DNA of 64,000 bases from assembly GCA_964429995.1 (NCBI GenBank), contig CAYSDY010000001.1, positions 1-64,000 on the forward strand. The letters run 5' to 3'. The translations under genes and the position numbers were made by a program. The notes under the pieces were generated by a model, which saw nothing but the letters and a program-made list of their open reading frames with translations, searched no databases and had not been told where the DNA came from. How positions within the stretch are numbered: the stretch's first letter is position 1; every line of letters begins with the position of its first letter. Positions 8,353-18,161 of the stretch are shown here, one piece after another. The stretch comes from UBA583 sp964429995. Its GTDB lineage: Archaea; Nanobdellota; Nanobdellia; Woesearchaeales; UBA583.

Positions 8353-10983
8353 ATGAAATATTATCAAGAAAGCATTGAGAAAATATATGATGAATTACAT
8401 TCATCAAAAGATGGATTAACTCAGGTGCAGGCTAATCAAAGAATTGAAAAGGACGGATTTAATCAATTAAATACATCTGTTAACATTTCAAAACTTAAAA
8501 TTTTATTTAATCAGGTAAATGATTTTATAACTTATTTATTGCTGTTTGCTGCATTTGTGTCTTTTATTTCAGCAGTTTTTGAAAGCAGTGAGCATTATGC
8601 AGATGTTGTAATAATACTAGTTATACTTATTGCAAATGTTACAATAGGGTTTTTTCAGGAATATTCTGCTCAAAAATCTTTAGAAGCATTAAAGAAGATG
8701 AACATAATAACTGTTAAGGTTTTAAGAAATAATAAAATAGTTGAAATGGATTCAAAATTTCTTGCAAGAGGAGACATAATATCTCTTGAAGCAGGAGACA
8801 AGGTTCCTGCTGATTGTAGGATAATAGATGCAAAAAGATTGAAAATAGATGAATCAACATTAACTGGAGAATCTGTTCCTGTAGAAAAATATTCTGATGT
8901 TATAAAAGATGAAGTGCAAATTTGTGATCAGAAAAATATGGTATTTGGTTCAACAACATTGTCTGAAGGAACATGCAAAGCAATAGTTGTTGAAACAGGA
9001 ATGCAGACGCAAATAGGAAAAATAACACAATTAGTTAAAGATGCCAAAGATGAACTGACACCTTTACAGGTAAAACTTGAAAAATTTGGAAGACAACTTG
9101 GATATGCTATAATAACAATCTGTTTTATAATCTTTGTAATACTTTTTGCAAAAGATGGTTTTGATCAAAGTAACATAATGTATTTTGTACTCATTGCAAT
9201 ATCACTTGCAGTAGCGGCGGTTCCTACAGCACTACCTGCTGTTGTTACTGTTTCTTTGAGTATAGGGGTTAAAAAATTGCTTAAAAAAAATGCACTTGTA
9301 AGAAAATTATCTTCTGTTGAAACTCTTGGTAGCTGTGATATAATCTGTACAGATAAAACAGGAACACTTACAAAAAATCAAATGACTGTACTTAATGCTT
9401 GGACTCTTGATGATGAGACTGAAATAACTGGCTTAGGATATTCTATACATGGTGAAATTAAAAATGGTAAAATTAATAACCTGCTTTTTGAAATAGGAAT
9501 GTTTTGTAATAATGCAGGAGTTTACAAAGAAAAAAATGTTTGGCAGATTGCTGGTGATCCAACAGAAGCTGCATTAATAGTAAGTGGGAAAAAAGCACAT
9601 ATTAAGGATGATGCCACAAGAATTGATGAGATTCCTTTTGATTCTAACAGAAAAATGATGACAACGCTTTGCAAGAAAGATGAGAAAAGTTTTATTGTTT
9701 ATTCTAAAGGATCAGTCTCAAGTATATTAAAATGTTGTACTTTTGCCCTAGTTAACGATAAAAAAGTTCCTATAACACAGGATATTAAAAAAAGAATACT
9801 TGAACAAAATGATGAATATTCATTGCAGGCATTAAGGGTTTTAGCTTTTGCATACAAGGAAATAAAAAATACAAATGATTTTAATGAAAAAGAACTGGTC
9901 TTTGTAGGTTTACAGGCAATGGTTGATCCTCCAAGAGAGGAAGTTGCAGAAAGTATGATGAAAGCAAAAAAAGCTGGAATAAGAGTTATAATGATTACTG
10001 GTGATCACAAAACAACTGCAAAAGCTATTGGTGAAAAAGTTGGAATATATGGAAATGTTCTAACTGGTGATGAAATAGATGAATTAAATGATTTTGAACT
10101 TAAAGAAAAACTTAAGGATGATACAAATATATTTGCAAGAGTAATCCCTGAACATAAGCAGAGAATTGTAACTTTGCTACAAGAACAAGGTCATATTGTT
10201 GCTATGACTGGTGATGGTGTTAATGATGCACCTGCTCTTAAAAAAGCAAATATTGGTGTTGCTGTTGGATCTGGAACAGATGTTGCAAAAGAAGCAAGTG
10301 ATTTTGTATTACTTGATGATTCTTTTGCAAATATAGTTGATGCAGTAGAAGAAGGAAGAGGTATTTATGATAATATACAAAAATCTATTATGCTTCTTTT
10401 AAGTGGAAATTTCGGAGAAGTATTAATTGTCTTTCTTGCTGTTGTATTTAATTTTAATCTTCCACTAACAGCAATACTATTGTTATGGATAAATATGATA
10501 ACAGATGGAGCTCCTGCATTAGCTTACAGTGTTGATCCATATGGAAAGAATATAATGCTTAAAAAACCTTTAAATCCTAAAGAAGGAATACTTCCAAAAC
10601 GAAAACTTTTCTTAATATCTTATCTTGGAATAATTGGTTCTGTAATCGGATTAATTCTGTTTAAATTAATCGGAGGAAATCTTGATAATCATATTTTAGG
10701 GCAAACACTAATATTTAATTTTATTGTAATGTATGAACTTTTGTTAGTGTTTTTTATAAGAAATGAATATTCAATAAAACAATTCTCAAATATATGGCTA
10801 TGGCTTAGCGTTATAATTTCAATAGTGCTTCAAATCATAATAGTTCACACTGGATTTAATAAAATATTTAAAATTGTTCCCCTTAACTTATTAAGCTATC
10901 AATTATTGTTTGCTGGAGGAATGTTGTTTACTGCATTTTACATGGCATATTTCATTACAGTGAAAAAATATTTAAAAGCTTAA
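8353..10983 (+). CDS. P-type cation-transporting ATPase (P2-like)
   Basis: An 876-residue ion pump of SERCA-like architecture: N-terminal cation-ATPase domain, actuator TGES (LTGESVPVEK), phosphorylation loop CTDKTGTLTKNQM with Asp334, nucleotide-binding domain, the TGDGVNDAPALKKANIGVA hinge and the C-terminal membrane segments. In M5 SGNFGEV and in M6 NMITDGAPA keep cation-ligand positions known from calcium pumps. In M4, however, the PEGLP motif is replaced by PTALP (about 291-295), so the key glutamate ligand is a threonine. The transported ion is therefore uncertain (calcium, sodium, potassium or proton). It is monocistronic or leads the ManC gene 20 bases downstream. Confidence 0.9.
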   Translation: MKYYQESIEKIYDELHSSKDGLTQVQANQRIEKDGFNQLNTSVNISKLKILFNQVNDFITYLLLFAAFVSFISAVFESSEHYADVVIILVILIANVTIGFFQEYSAQKSLEALKKMNIITVKVLRNNKIVEMDSKFLARGDIISLEAGDKVPADCRIIDAKRLKIDESTLTGESVPVEKYSDVIKDEVQICDQKNMVFGSTTLSEGTCKAIVVETGMQTQIGKITQLVKDAKDELTPLQVKLEKFGRQLGYAIITICFIIFVILFAKDGFDQSNIMYFVLIAISLAVAAVPTALPAVVTVSLSIGVKKLLKKNALVRKLSSVETLGSCDIICTDKTGTLTKNQMTVLNAWTLDDETEITGLGYSIHGEIKNGKINNLLFEIGMFCNNAGVYKEKNVWQIAGDPTEAALIVSGKKAHIKDDATRIDEIPFDSNRKMMTTLCKKDEKSFIVYSKGSVSSILKCCTFALVNDKKVPITQDIKKRILEQNDEYSLQALRVLAFAYKEIKNTNDFNEKELVFVGLQAMVDPPREEVAESMMKAKKAGIRVIMITGDHKTTAKAIGEKVGIYGNVLTGDEIDELNDFELKEKLKDDTNIFARVIPEHKQRIVTLLQEQGHIVAMTGDGVNDAPALKKANIGVAVGSGTDVAKEASDFVLLDDSFANIVDAVEEGRGIYDNIQKSIMLLLSGNFGEVLIVFLAVVFNFNLPLTAILLLWINMITDGAPALAYSVDPYGKNIMLKKPLNPKEGILPKRKLFLISYLGIIGSVIGLILFKLIGGNLDNHILGQTLIFNFIVMYELLLVFFIRNEYSIKQFSNIWLWLSVIISIVLQIIIVHTGFNKIFKIVPLNLLSYQLLFAGGMLFTAFYMAYFITVKKYLKA

Positions 10984-11002
10984 TATTTGTTAATTAATAT
11001 TT

Positions 11003-12313
11003 ATGAAAATTTTTATTCTTGTTGGAGGATCTGGAACAAGACTTTGGCCATTATCACGAAAACATTTTCCAAAACAGTTTTTAAAATTTGATTTTCTTAA
11101 CGACCAATCATTGTTTCAATTGACATTTAAAAGAGCACTAAAAATTTCTGATGCAAAGAATATTTTTATAATAACAAATGTTCAACAAAAAATCATGATA
11201 ACAAAACAGATAGAAGAGCTTGGAATTGATGGATTTGACCCATTAAAAAATGTGCTTATTGAGCCTGAATCAAAAAATACGATGCCTGCAATAATTTTTG
11301 CAATGCTTAATGCACATGATAAATTTCTTATTTTACCATGTGATCATTTCATAGAGGATGAAGAACCATTCATACATGCTGTAAAATATGCTAAAGATAT
11401 ATGTGAAAATAAAATTGTGACTTTTGGAATAATTCCAAGGTCTGCACATACAGGATATGGATACCTTAGAGAAGAAAATGGAAATGTGATTGAATTCTAT
11501 GAAAAACCTGACAAAGAAAGAGCATTATTGTTTATTCAAAAAGGGTTTTTGTGGAATTCTGGAATTTTTATGTTTGATAAGAAGATGCTGTTAAAAGAAT
11601 TCATTAAAATTAATCCACAATTTGAAGAAATATTTGAATTAAAAAATATAGAAGAAATTTATCAAAAATTGCCTAATGAATCTATTGATTTTGGACTACT
11701 TGAAAAAAGCTCAATGATTGCAAATGTTCCTGTTGATATAAAATGGAGTGATCTTGGTTCTTTTGATTCAATATATGAACTTTTTTTTAAGGATGAAAAT
11801 CTAAATGTAAAGAGCAATAATGTATTTTGCGAAAATTCTTTTAATAATCTTGTACTTAACGATAATAATAAAAAAATTATACAATTGTGCGATATAAATG
11901 ACCTTATCGTTGTTGATACTTGTGATGCACTGCTGGTATGTAAAAAACAGCAATCTGAAAAGGTTAAAAAAATAGTAGGAAACTTTAAACAAAGTGATAA
12001 TGATATAATAAATTTTCATAAAAAAATATATGAAGAATGGGGAAATTCTACAATATTAAAAGAGGGGAATTTTTTTACTGTAAAAGAGATTGAAATAATG
12101 CCTTTTAAATGTATCATAAACTGTAAAAACAATGTCAGTGGGAATAAAAATTTATGTATTGTGCAAGGCAATGTTGTTTTAAATGTAAATGATAAAATAA
12201 TTTATGCTAAAACTGGGGAAATCGTTAATATTAATAAAAGTGATACTATAGGTTTTATTAAAAATGATTATGAAGAAACAGTAAAAATAATTGAAACAAT
12301 AACTGTCAAATAA
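11003..12313 (+). CDS. manC: mannose-1-phosphate guanylyltransferase, ManC type, with degenerate cupin tail
   Basis: Makes GDP-mannose, the donor for glycans on surface proteins. The N-terminal nucleotidyltransferase domain has the ILVGGSGTRLWPLSR signature (about 5-19) with FPKQFL, DHFIEDEE and the WNSGIFMF substrate segment. Residues about 340-436 resemble the cupin domain that in bifunctional enzymes isomerises mannose-6-phosphate, but it is short and lacks an obvious histidine-rich metal site, so only the guanylyltransferase activity is supported. At 436 residues it is slightly shorter than the usual 460-480. It follows the P-type ATPase by 20 bases. Confidence 0.85.
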   Translation: MKIFILVGGSGTRLWPLSRKHFPKQFLKFDFLNDQSLFQLTFKRALKISDAKNIFIITNVQQKIMITKQIEELGIDGFDPLKNVLIEPESKNTMPAIIFAMLNAHDKFLILPCDHFIEDEEPFIHAVKYAKDICENKIVTFGIIPRSAHTGYGYLREENGNVIEFYEKPDKERALLFIQKGFLWNSGIFMFDKKMLLKEFIKINPQFEEIFELKNIEEIYQKLPNESIDFGLLEKSSMIANVPVDIKWSDLGSFDSIYELFFKDENLNVKSNNVFCENSFNNLVLNDNNKKIIQLCDINDLIVVDTCDALLVCKKQQSEKVKKIVGNFKQSDNDIINFHKKIYEEWGNSTILKEGNFFTVKEIEIMPFKCIINCKNNVSGNKNLCIVQGNVVLNVNDKIIYAKTGEIVNINKSDTIGFIKNDYEETVKIIETITVK

Positions 12314-12393
12314 TGATTTTGATTACTTACCACATACGTATATGAACAAAAAATAATAAAATTTTATAAAGAGTTTTCTTTTAGATAGTCTTT

Positions 12394-14403
12394 ATGAAAA
12401 AAAAATTTTACATAACAACTGCAATTGATTATGCAAGTGGCAAACCTCATATCGGTCATGCTTATGAAAAATTGTCTGCTGACATAATCGCTAGATGGAA
12501 TAGAAAATTATTAGGATCAGAAAATGTCTTTTTTATGACAGGAACAGATGAACATGGTCAAAAGATAGCTGAAAAAGCAAAAATGCTAAATAAGAATCCT
12601 GCTGAATTTGTTGATACTATTGTTCCCCTTTTTAAAGATCTTTGTAAAAAATTGAATGTTTCTTATGATTATTTCATAAGAACAACAGATGATAAACATA
12701 AATTGTTTGTTTCAAAAATGCTTTTAAAATCTTTTGAAAATGGTGATATATACAAAGGAACATATACTGGACTTTATTGCGTTGACTGTGAAAGATATTA
12801 TGCAAAAGAAGATCTTATAGATGGAATAATTTGTCCTGATCATAAAAAAGAAGTAAAATTTGTAAAAGAAGAAAATTATTTTTTTAGATTATCTAAATAC
12901 GAACAAAAATTACTCAATTTTTATGATAAGAACCCTGAGTTTTTATCACCTAAGACAAGAGCGAATGAAATTATAAACAGAGTAAAAGAAGGACTTAATG
13001 ATATTTCAATATCAAGAAATAAAAAGAATCTTTCATGGGGAATAGAATTACCCTTTGACAATGAACATGTAACTTATGTATGGTTTGATGCATTATTTAA
13101 CTATGTATCTGGTCTTGATATTAATAGTAAAAATGATTTTTGGCCTGCTAATGTACATCTTGTTGGAAAAGATATAATATGGTTCCATCAGGTTTATTGG
13201 CCTGCTTTTTTAATGTCATGCGGGTATTTGACACCTAAAAGGGTTTTTTCGCATGGACATATTCTTGATGCTAAAGGACATAAAATGGGAAAAAGCTTGG
13301 GAAATGCAATAGATCCTTTAGAACTTGTTGAAAAATTTGGACTTGATGAGGTAAGGTATGGTCTTTTTGCAATGGGCTCTTATGGAGAAGATATTGCATT
13401 TGATGAAAATATACTTATAATGAAAATAAATAATGAATTAAATGATGATTTAGGAAACCTTATATCAAGAGTTCATGCAATGGTTACTAAATATTGTAAT
13501 GGAATTATAAAACCAATAAAAAATAGCCTTAGTGATATTGATAATGAATTTATAAAATCTATAGATATATTTGAAACCTTTAACAGTGAAATGCAAAATT
13601 TAAGGTTTAATGTAGCACTTGAAATATTATGGAATGCTATAAGATCTGCAAATATTTACATAAATCAGGTTTCTCCTTGGAAAATTAATGATGAACTACG
13701 ACTTAATGATGTAATGAATATACTTGTTAGTGCAATAAGGTTATTTTCTGAATATCTTGAATCTTTTATGCCACAAAAAACCAGTATGATATATGAACAG
13801 TATAATCTTGTAAGTACTAATGTGTTTAAATTTGAACTTTTTTTGTCTGAACATTCAATAGGACTAAAGAAAAATCTATTTGAAAAAATAAATGCTAAAC
13901 AAGCCATTGAAAAAGAAAAAATTAATACTGATGATAAAAAAGAAGGCTTTAACAGTTTAAATCTTATGGTTGGGAAAATAATTAGTGTATTAAAACATCC
14001 TGATTCAGAAAAACTTTATATTCTTAATGTAAACCTTAAAGATGAAACAAGACAAATACTTTCTGGGTTACAGAAAATATATACAGAAAACGAACTGTTG
14101 GATAGAAAGGTAATTGTTTTAACAAATTTAAAACCTGCAAAACTTGCTGGTTATGAATCTAATGGAATGATATTAGCATGCAGTAAGGAAGATAATCATG
14201 ATATGTGTGGGCTTTTAATGACTGATATGGATATTGGTGAAAATCTTAAATGTGGAAATGAAATTGCTAATAGCACAAAACAGATTAAAATCAATCAGTT
14301 CCAAGAAATAAAAATCATAGGAAATGGATCTAAGGTATATCATAATGGAAATGAGGTAGAACACATAAGAATTGATAAAAATATTGATGGTAACATCTGC
14401 TAA
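12394..14403 (+). CDS. metG: methionyl-tRNA synthetase, bacterial-type, with tRNA-binding C-terminal domain
   Basis: A 669-residue class I synthetase. HIGH is exact at 19-22 and the second signature is KMGKS near 297-301. The zinc element is YCVDCERYY...CPDH, a single knuckle as in bacterial enzymes, and the flanking EENYFFRLSKYE and THVTY-like/YVWFDAL segments also match the bacterial subfamily rather than the usual archaeal one. Residues about 525-635 are a Trbp111/EMAPII-like OB fold (LMVGKIISVLKHPDSEKLY) that helps hold tRNA. A TATA box TTTTATAAAG at 12362-12371 fits the start. The bacterial resemblance suggests old interdomain transfer. Confidence 0.95.
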   Translation: MKKKFYITTAIDYASGKPHIGHAYEKLSADIIARWNRKLLGSENVFFMTGTDEHGQKIAEKAKMLNKNPAEFVDTIVPLFKDLCKKLNVSYDYFIRTTDDKHKLFVSKMLLKSFENGDIYKGTYTGLYCVDCERYYAKEDLIDGIICPDHKKEVKFVKEENYFFRLSKYEQKLLNFYDKNPEFLSPKTRANEIINRVKEGLNDISISRNKKNLSWGIELPFDNEHVTYVWFDALFNYVSGLDINSKNDFWPANVHLVGKDIIWFHQVYWPAFLMSCGYLTPKRVFSHGHILDAKGHKMGKSLGNAIDPLELVEKFGLDEVRYGLFAMGSYGEDIAFDENILIMKINNELNDDLGNLISRVHAMVTKYCNGIIKPIKNSLSDIDNEFIKSIDIFETFNSEMQNLRFNVALEILWNAIRSANIYINQVSPWKINDELRLNDVMNILVSAIRLFSEYLESFMPQKTSMIYEQYNLVSTNVFKFELFLSEHSIGLKKNLFEKINAKQAIEKEKINTDDKKEGFNSLNLMVGKIISVLKHPDSEKLYILNVNLKDETRQILSGLQKIYTENELLDRKVIVLTNLKPAKLAGYESNGMILACSKEDNHDMCGLLMTDMDIGENLKCGNEIANSTKQIKINQFQEIKIIGNGSKVYHNGNEVEHIRIDKNIDGNIC

Positions 14404-14421
14404 TTAGGTAAGCAATAATAT

Positions 14422-16887
14422 TTATTTTACTATTTTTGAATGATATTCACTTATAAGACTTGCATAATCTTTTATTTCATTTGATTTTTCAGGTGATTTT
14501 GCTCTTTTACCTACACATTGGTTAATCTCTTTTAATGTTGCAAGTTTACCACACTCAGAACCATAACTAGGACCACCATTGTACGATATTCCTATACAAC
14601 TTAATAGTTGCTTTGCTCCTTTGCAATTGTTATTTATTATGTTGTTTACATATTTTGTTGCAGCCATTATAGAAGACTCAACATCAAATCTTGAATCTTT
14701 TGAACATGAACTGTAAACTGGTGGTTTACATAACTGTGCAGTTTTAGGATCAAAAAATTCTGGAAATCCTTTATAGGCTGTTTCTGAACAAAACTGAAGA
14801 ATTCCAGCACAACCTGTAGATGATACACTATAAGGATTACCACCTGACTCAATTGCTATTATGCTTAGTATTATTTTAGGATCTATATTGTATTTTTGTG
14901 CTTGGGATATTAATAAATCAAGTGCACTACTATCACCATTGTTTAAAGGAATGGTTGCAAGACTTTCTATTGTTTTACTTATTTTAACTTCGTTGGATTT
15001 AAATTTTTTTAATGATATTTTATCTATATAATCTGATATTAATGTGCCTGTTGTGCCTGTTTCTGTTTCTATTAAAAAATCACCATCCATTTTCTGAATG
15101 ATAATAGAATTAATAAAATCATTATTTTTATCTATGACAGCTAATTCAATGTCTGCTATATTTGCATAAATTGTTTTTTGGTTCAATTTGGATATTAAAC
15201 CATCATTTATAAGATATTTTTGTTCTCCTATTGTAATCAGAGAATTTCCATATGATGAAATTTTATTAAAATTTTTGCCATCTGCTGATTCTTGTATCTG
15301 ATATAATAATGATCCCCCCTTGTTTTCTAAGGTTATTGTTGTTAAATGATCTTGTGATGTTTTTTTATATTCATATTCTTTTCTAAGCACACTGTAAGCA
15401 GAAGCACCAAAAAGCCCATCAGCATTCATTCCTTCATGGGATTTTTGCCATTTTATCACAAAATCCTTAAACTCCTCAGAATATATCCCATCAATCTTTT
15501 CATAACCAAGGTATTCTTGCAACATTGATATTGTACTTGATTTATCTCCTACATCAAAAAATCTTTTATTCTTTGCTGTTTTTTTAAAATCTATATTTGA
15601 AGGAAGCAATATGTTAGAATCTTTTAGTTCTTCTTTTTCATTATAAAGAGGATTAAAACTATATTTAAAATCATCACCGTAAAGAGCAAATGATAATGTA
15701 TTTTTGTCTGATGAATATTTTTCATCAACAAAAAACATGATATTGCATTCTTTTTTGTTATTTGTTAAAACATATTCATCAACTTTTTTTAAAGTAGCAC
15801 TTATTAATAAATTTTTATTATTATTTAATGCATCAATCATGTTTCCATTAAGTATCAATTTTCTACCAAAAGCAACTTTTATGTTATTGTCTATTAAAAG
15901 CGTATAATCTATATTTAAATTTCCTGAAAAAGCAAGATCAGAATCTGAGTTGATTGTTTTTATTTGTGCTGGTTTTTTATCGCTTGTTAGAATAAGATTT
16001 TCTTGTGGAATAAGAACTAATGGAGCTGGTTCATTAAAACAGATTCCATCGATACACTCTACAGTCATATATATCTTATGTTTATTGTTTTCTGTACTCA
16101 TGATTCTAACCTTTGATGCAGATTCTATAGGGTATCCGGAAATAGACCCCTCTTTGATATCTAATAAACCCTCACTATATGCTTTAAAAACTAAATCATG
16201 TGCACTAACCCCTTGTATCATTCCATGATTAAGTTGAATGTTGTCATCATTGAAACTTAAATCTCCTAAAAAAACTAAATTTTCACTACTTTGTTTGCCA
16301 GTTAATGAAGATAAGGGAATTATTAGTATTTCTGAATCTTTGATTTTAAGCCCATACATTAAAGATCCTTGCAAACTTTTAAGGTCTATTGATTGATCTT
16401 TAGATTCTGACATTAAAACATTATCTAAAAAAAGTACATTTTTATTGCTATCTCCTGTAAATCCTTCAAATTTTATGTTAAGTCCATTTTCAATGTATCT
16501 TGAAAATATTTGCTGATTATCCTTATCAATATTTCCAATAGCTGTAAAATATGTTTTAGCAATGATTTTGTTTTCTTCAGAATATGAGTTTTTAATAGAA
16601 TATAAGTATTCTTTGGCAAAATCTTGGTGTTGTTCAATGTTTGATTTTTCCATTAAAAATGTTTTTTGAGCATTATAATTAAGTTTTTGAAAATTTTCAA
16701 GTGTAGGATTATTGATTTTTAAAAACATTTCTAAAGATGGATCAACTAAATTATTGAAATTTTCGCTTGTTGGTTCTTTTATGAATTTTTCTACATTTTC
16801 ATCACTAGCATTAACAAATAAACAATTGATTGTTAAAAAAAATAATACGAATATAAGACAAAAAAAATTATTAATTTTCATTTTCAA
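14422..16887 (-). CDS. large secreted protein with peptidoglycan-binding-like and lytic transglycosylase-like domains
   Basis: The 821-residue product has a signal peptide (hydrophobic stretch to VNASD, about 1-28), an unrecognised N-terminal half, a PG_binding_1-like domain at about 444-505 (FDVGDKSSTISMLQEYLG...DGLFGASAYSVL), and an SLT-type domain from about 660. The SLT part has AIESGGNPYS with the putative catalytic glutamate near 680, STGCAGILQF and ISYNGGP, and several cysteine pairs. Such enzymes cleave murein, which archaea lack, so the target may be another cell or a host glycan. It overlaps the upstream secreted-protein gene by 17 bases, so they are coupled. Confidence 0.75.
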   Translation of the reverse strand: MKMKINNFFCLIFVLFFLTINCLFVNASDENVEKFIKEPTSENFNNLVDPSLEMFLKINNPTLENFQKLNYNAQKTFLMEKSNIEQHQDFAKEYLYSIKNSYSEENKIIAKTYFTAIGNIDKDNQQIFSRYIENGLNIKFEGFTGDSNKNVLFLDNVLMSESKDQSIDLKSLQGSLMYGLKIKDSEILIIPLSSLTGKQSSENLVFLGDLSFNDDNIQLNHGMIQGVSAHDLVFKAYSEGLLDIKEGSISGYPIESASKVRIMSTENNKHKIYMTVECIDGICFNEPAPLVLIPQENLILTSDKKPAQIKTINSDSDLAFSGNLNIDYTLLIDNNIKVAFGRKLILNGNMIDALNNNKNLLISATLKKVDEYVLTNNKKECNIMFFVDEKYSSDKNTLSFALYGDDFKYSFNPLYNEKEELKDSNILLPSNIDFKKTAKNKRFFDVGDKSSTISMLQEYLGYEKIDGIYSEEFKDFVIKWQKSHEGMNADGLFGASAYSVLRKEYEYKKTSQDHLTTITLENKGGSLLYQIQESADGKNFNKISSYGNSLITIGEQKYLINDGLISKLNQKTIYANIADIELAVIDKNNDFINSIIIQKMDGDFLIETETGTTGTLISDYIDKISLKKFKSNEVKISKTIESLATIPLNNGDSSALDLLISQAQKYNIDPKIILSIIAIESGGNPYSVSSTGCAGILQFCSETAYKGFPEFFDPKTAQLCKPPVYSSCSKDSRFDVESSIMAATKYVNNIINNNCKGAKQLLSCIGISYNGGPSYGSECGKLATLKEINQCVGKRAKSPEKSNEIKDYASLISEYHSKIVK

Positions 16888-17935
16888 TCACCCTTACAGT
16901 TACTAAGTGCCTATCAAATCTTTGGCTATCATCAATATCAGTTACCATTATATCAAAAAGATAAAAATCATTATATGAGATTTCATCAGATAAAAATAAT
17001 GAAAACAATCCATTCTCATCTATTTTAGCATTTTTAAAGTCATTATCAATTATTGTATAATTAAGTCTGCATAAAGGACAGTTGGTAATTATTGCTTCTT
17101 TAAACTCATCATCTTTGTAAATATTAAAATAATAATCCCCAATTATTCTTAAATCGCTTGTTTGATTATTTATCATGATTTTTTGTGCAAAATACATATC
17201 AATATTGTATGCACTTGCCTTGTATATTATATAAGACTTATCATCTATTGAAAAAGTATTTTCATAGTATATTTTAATATTTTTAGCTTTTGCTAAATTG
17301 TTCATTTCACTTATATGAATGATAGAACCATTATTTAATTGTTTTAAATTATCAATAAGCAAAATTATATCATTTAAATCGTTTTCAATCTCAAAGTTAA
17401 ATCTGTTTAATGAAATGTTTTTTTGTTCTGATGTAAAAACATTTTGAGCTTTTATATCATAAATTATTTTGTTTTTTAATATTTTTACATCTATTAACAT
17501 ATTCTGCTTAAATTCTTCTCGTAAGAAATTATTTGAATTTAAAAAACTTTCAAAACATTGACCTATATCATCTTTTAGTGAAATTGATATCTGATCCTGT
17601 AAAAATTCTTTTGTTATGTTAACATAATCTTCATCGTATGATATGTATATTGGAACTATTCTGCTTTTGTTAATAATATTTAAATTTGCAATATATGTAT
17701 TTTCATTACCTGTTATATAAACTCCTCCATTGTCAAACAATTTTTTAAAATTTGCTGTTGCAGTTAGGTACATACATGTTTCTAACTCACTTTTAGCATA
17801 TTTTTTTGATGATGTATAATTGTTGAAATTGGCACTGTCATTATTATAAACATTGCCTATTATAAGGACAGAAAAAAGTATAATTATGACTGATATTATT
17901 AAGAATAATGAAAACTGTGCCTTTTTCAGATACAT
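16871..17935 (-). CDS. secreted or membrane-anchored protein of unknown function
   Basis: I do not recognise the family. The 354-residue product starts with KKAQFSLFLIISVIIILFSVLIIG, a pilin-like or signal-anchor hydrophobic helix after a short basic stretch, and the rest is Asn/Asp/Ile-rich and predicted to lie outside. A single CPLC-type cysteine pair occurs at about 285 (ITNCPLCRL). Its 3' end overlaps the start of the transglycosylase-like gene by 17 bases, so the two are likely made together and may act in the same surface structure. A weak TATA-like TTAAATATG lies about 20 bases upstream. Confidence 0.6.
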   Translation of the reverse strand: MYLKKAQFSLFLIISVIIILFSVLIIGNVYNNDSANFNNYTSSKKYAKSELETCMYLTATANFKKLFDNGGVYITGNENTYIANLNIINKSRIVPIYISYDEDYVNITKEFLQDQISISLKDDIGQCFESFLNSNNFLREEFKQNMLIDVKILKNKIIYDIKAQNVFTSEQKNISLNRFNFEIENDLNDIILLIDNLKQLNNGSIIHISEMNNLAKAKNIKIYYENTFSIDDKSYIIYKASAYNIDMYFAQKIMINNQTSDLRIIGDYYFNIYKDDEFKEAIITNCPLCRLNYTIIDNDFKNAKIDENGLFSLFLSDEISYNDFYLFDIMVTDIDDSQRFDRHLVTVRVIENEN

Positions 17936-18161
17936 GCAAATATGGCAACATATTTAACGCTTAAACCAATGTAACTACTAAAGAGTTTATTGTTTATTTA
18001 AATATTGTGTGTTTTGTTAAAATTATACTTTAAAACTTTCAATTAAACAAAGTATTGAGAATTTTAAAAAATCTTGTTTGTCGTAACTCTCTATTATCTT
18101 GATTATAAATAATATAAACAACATAAAAAATATAAACATTAAAATATTAATCTATTATAAT

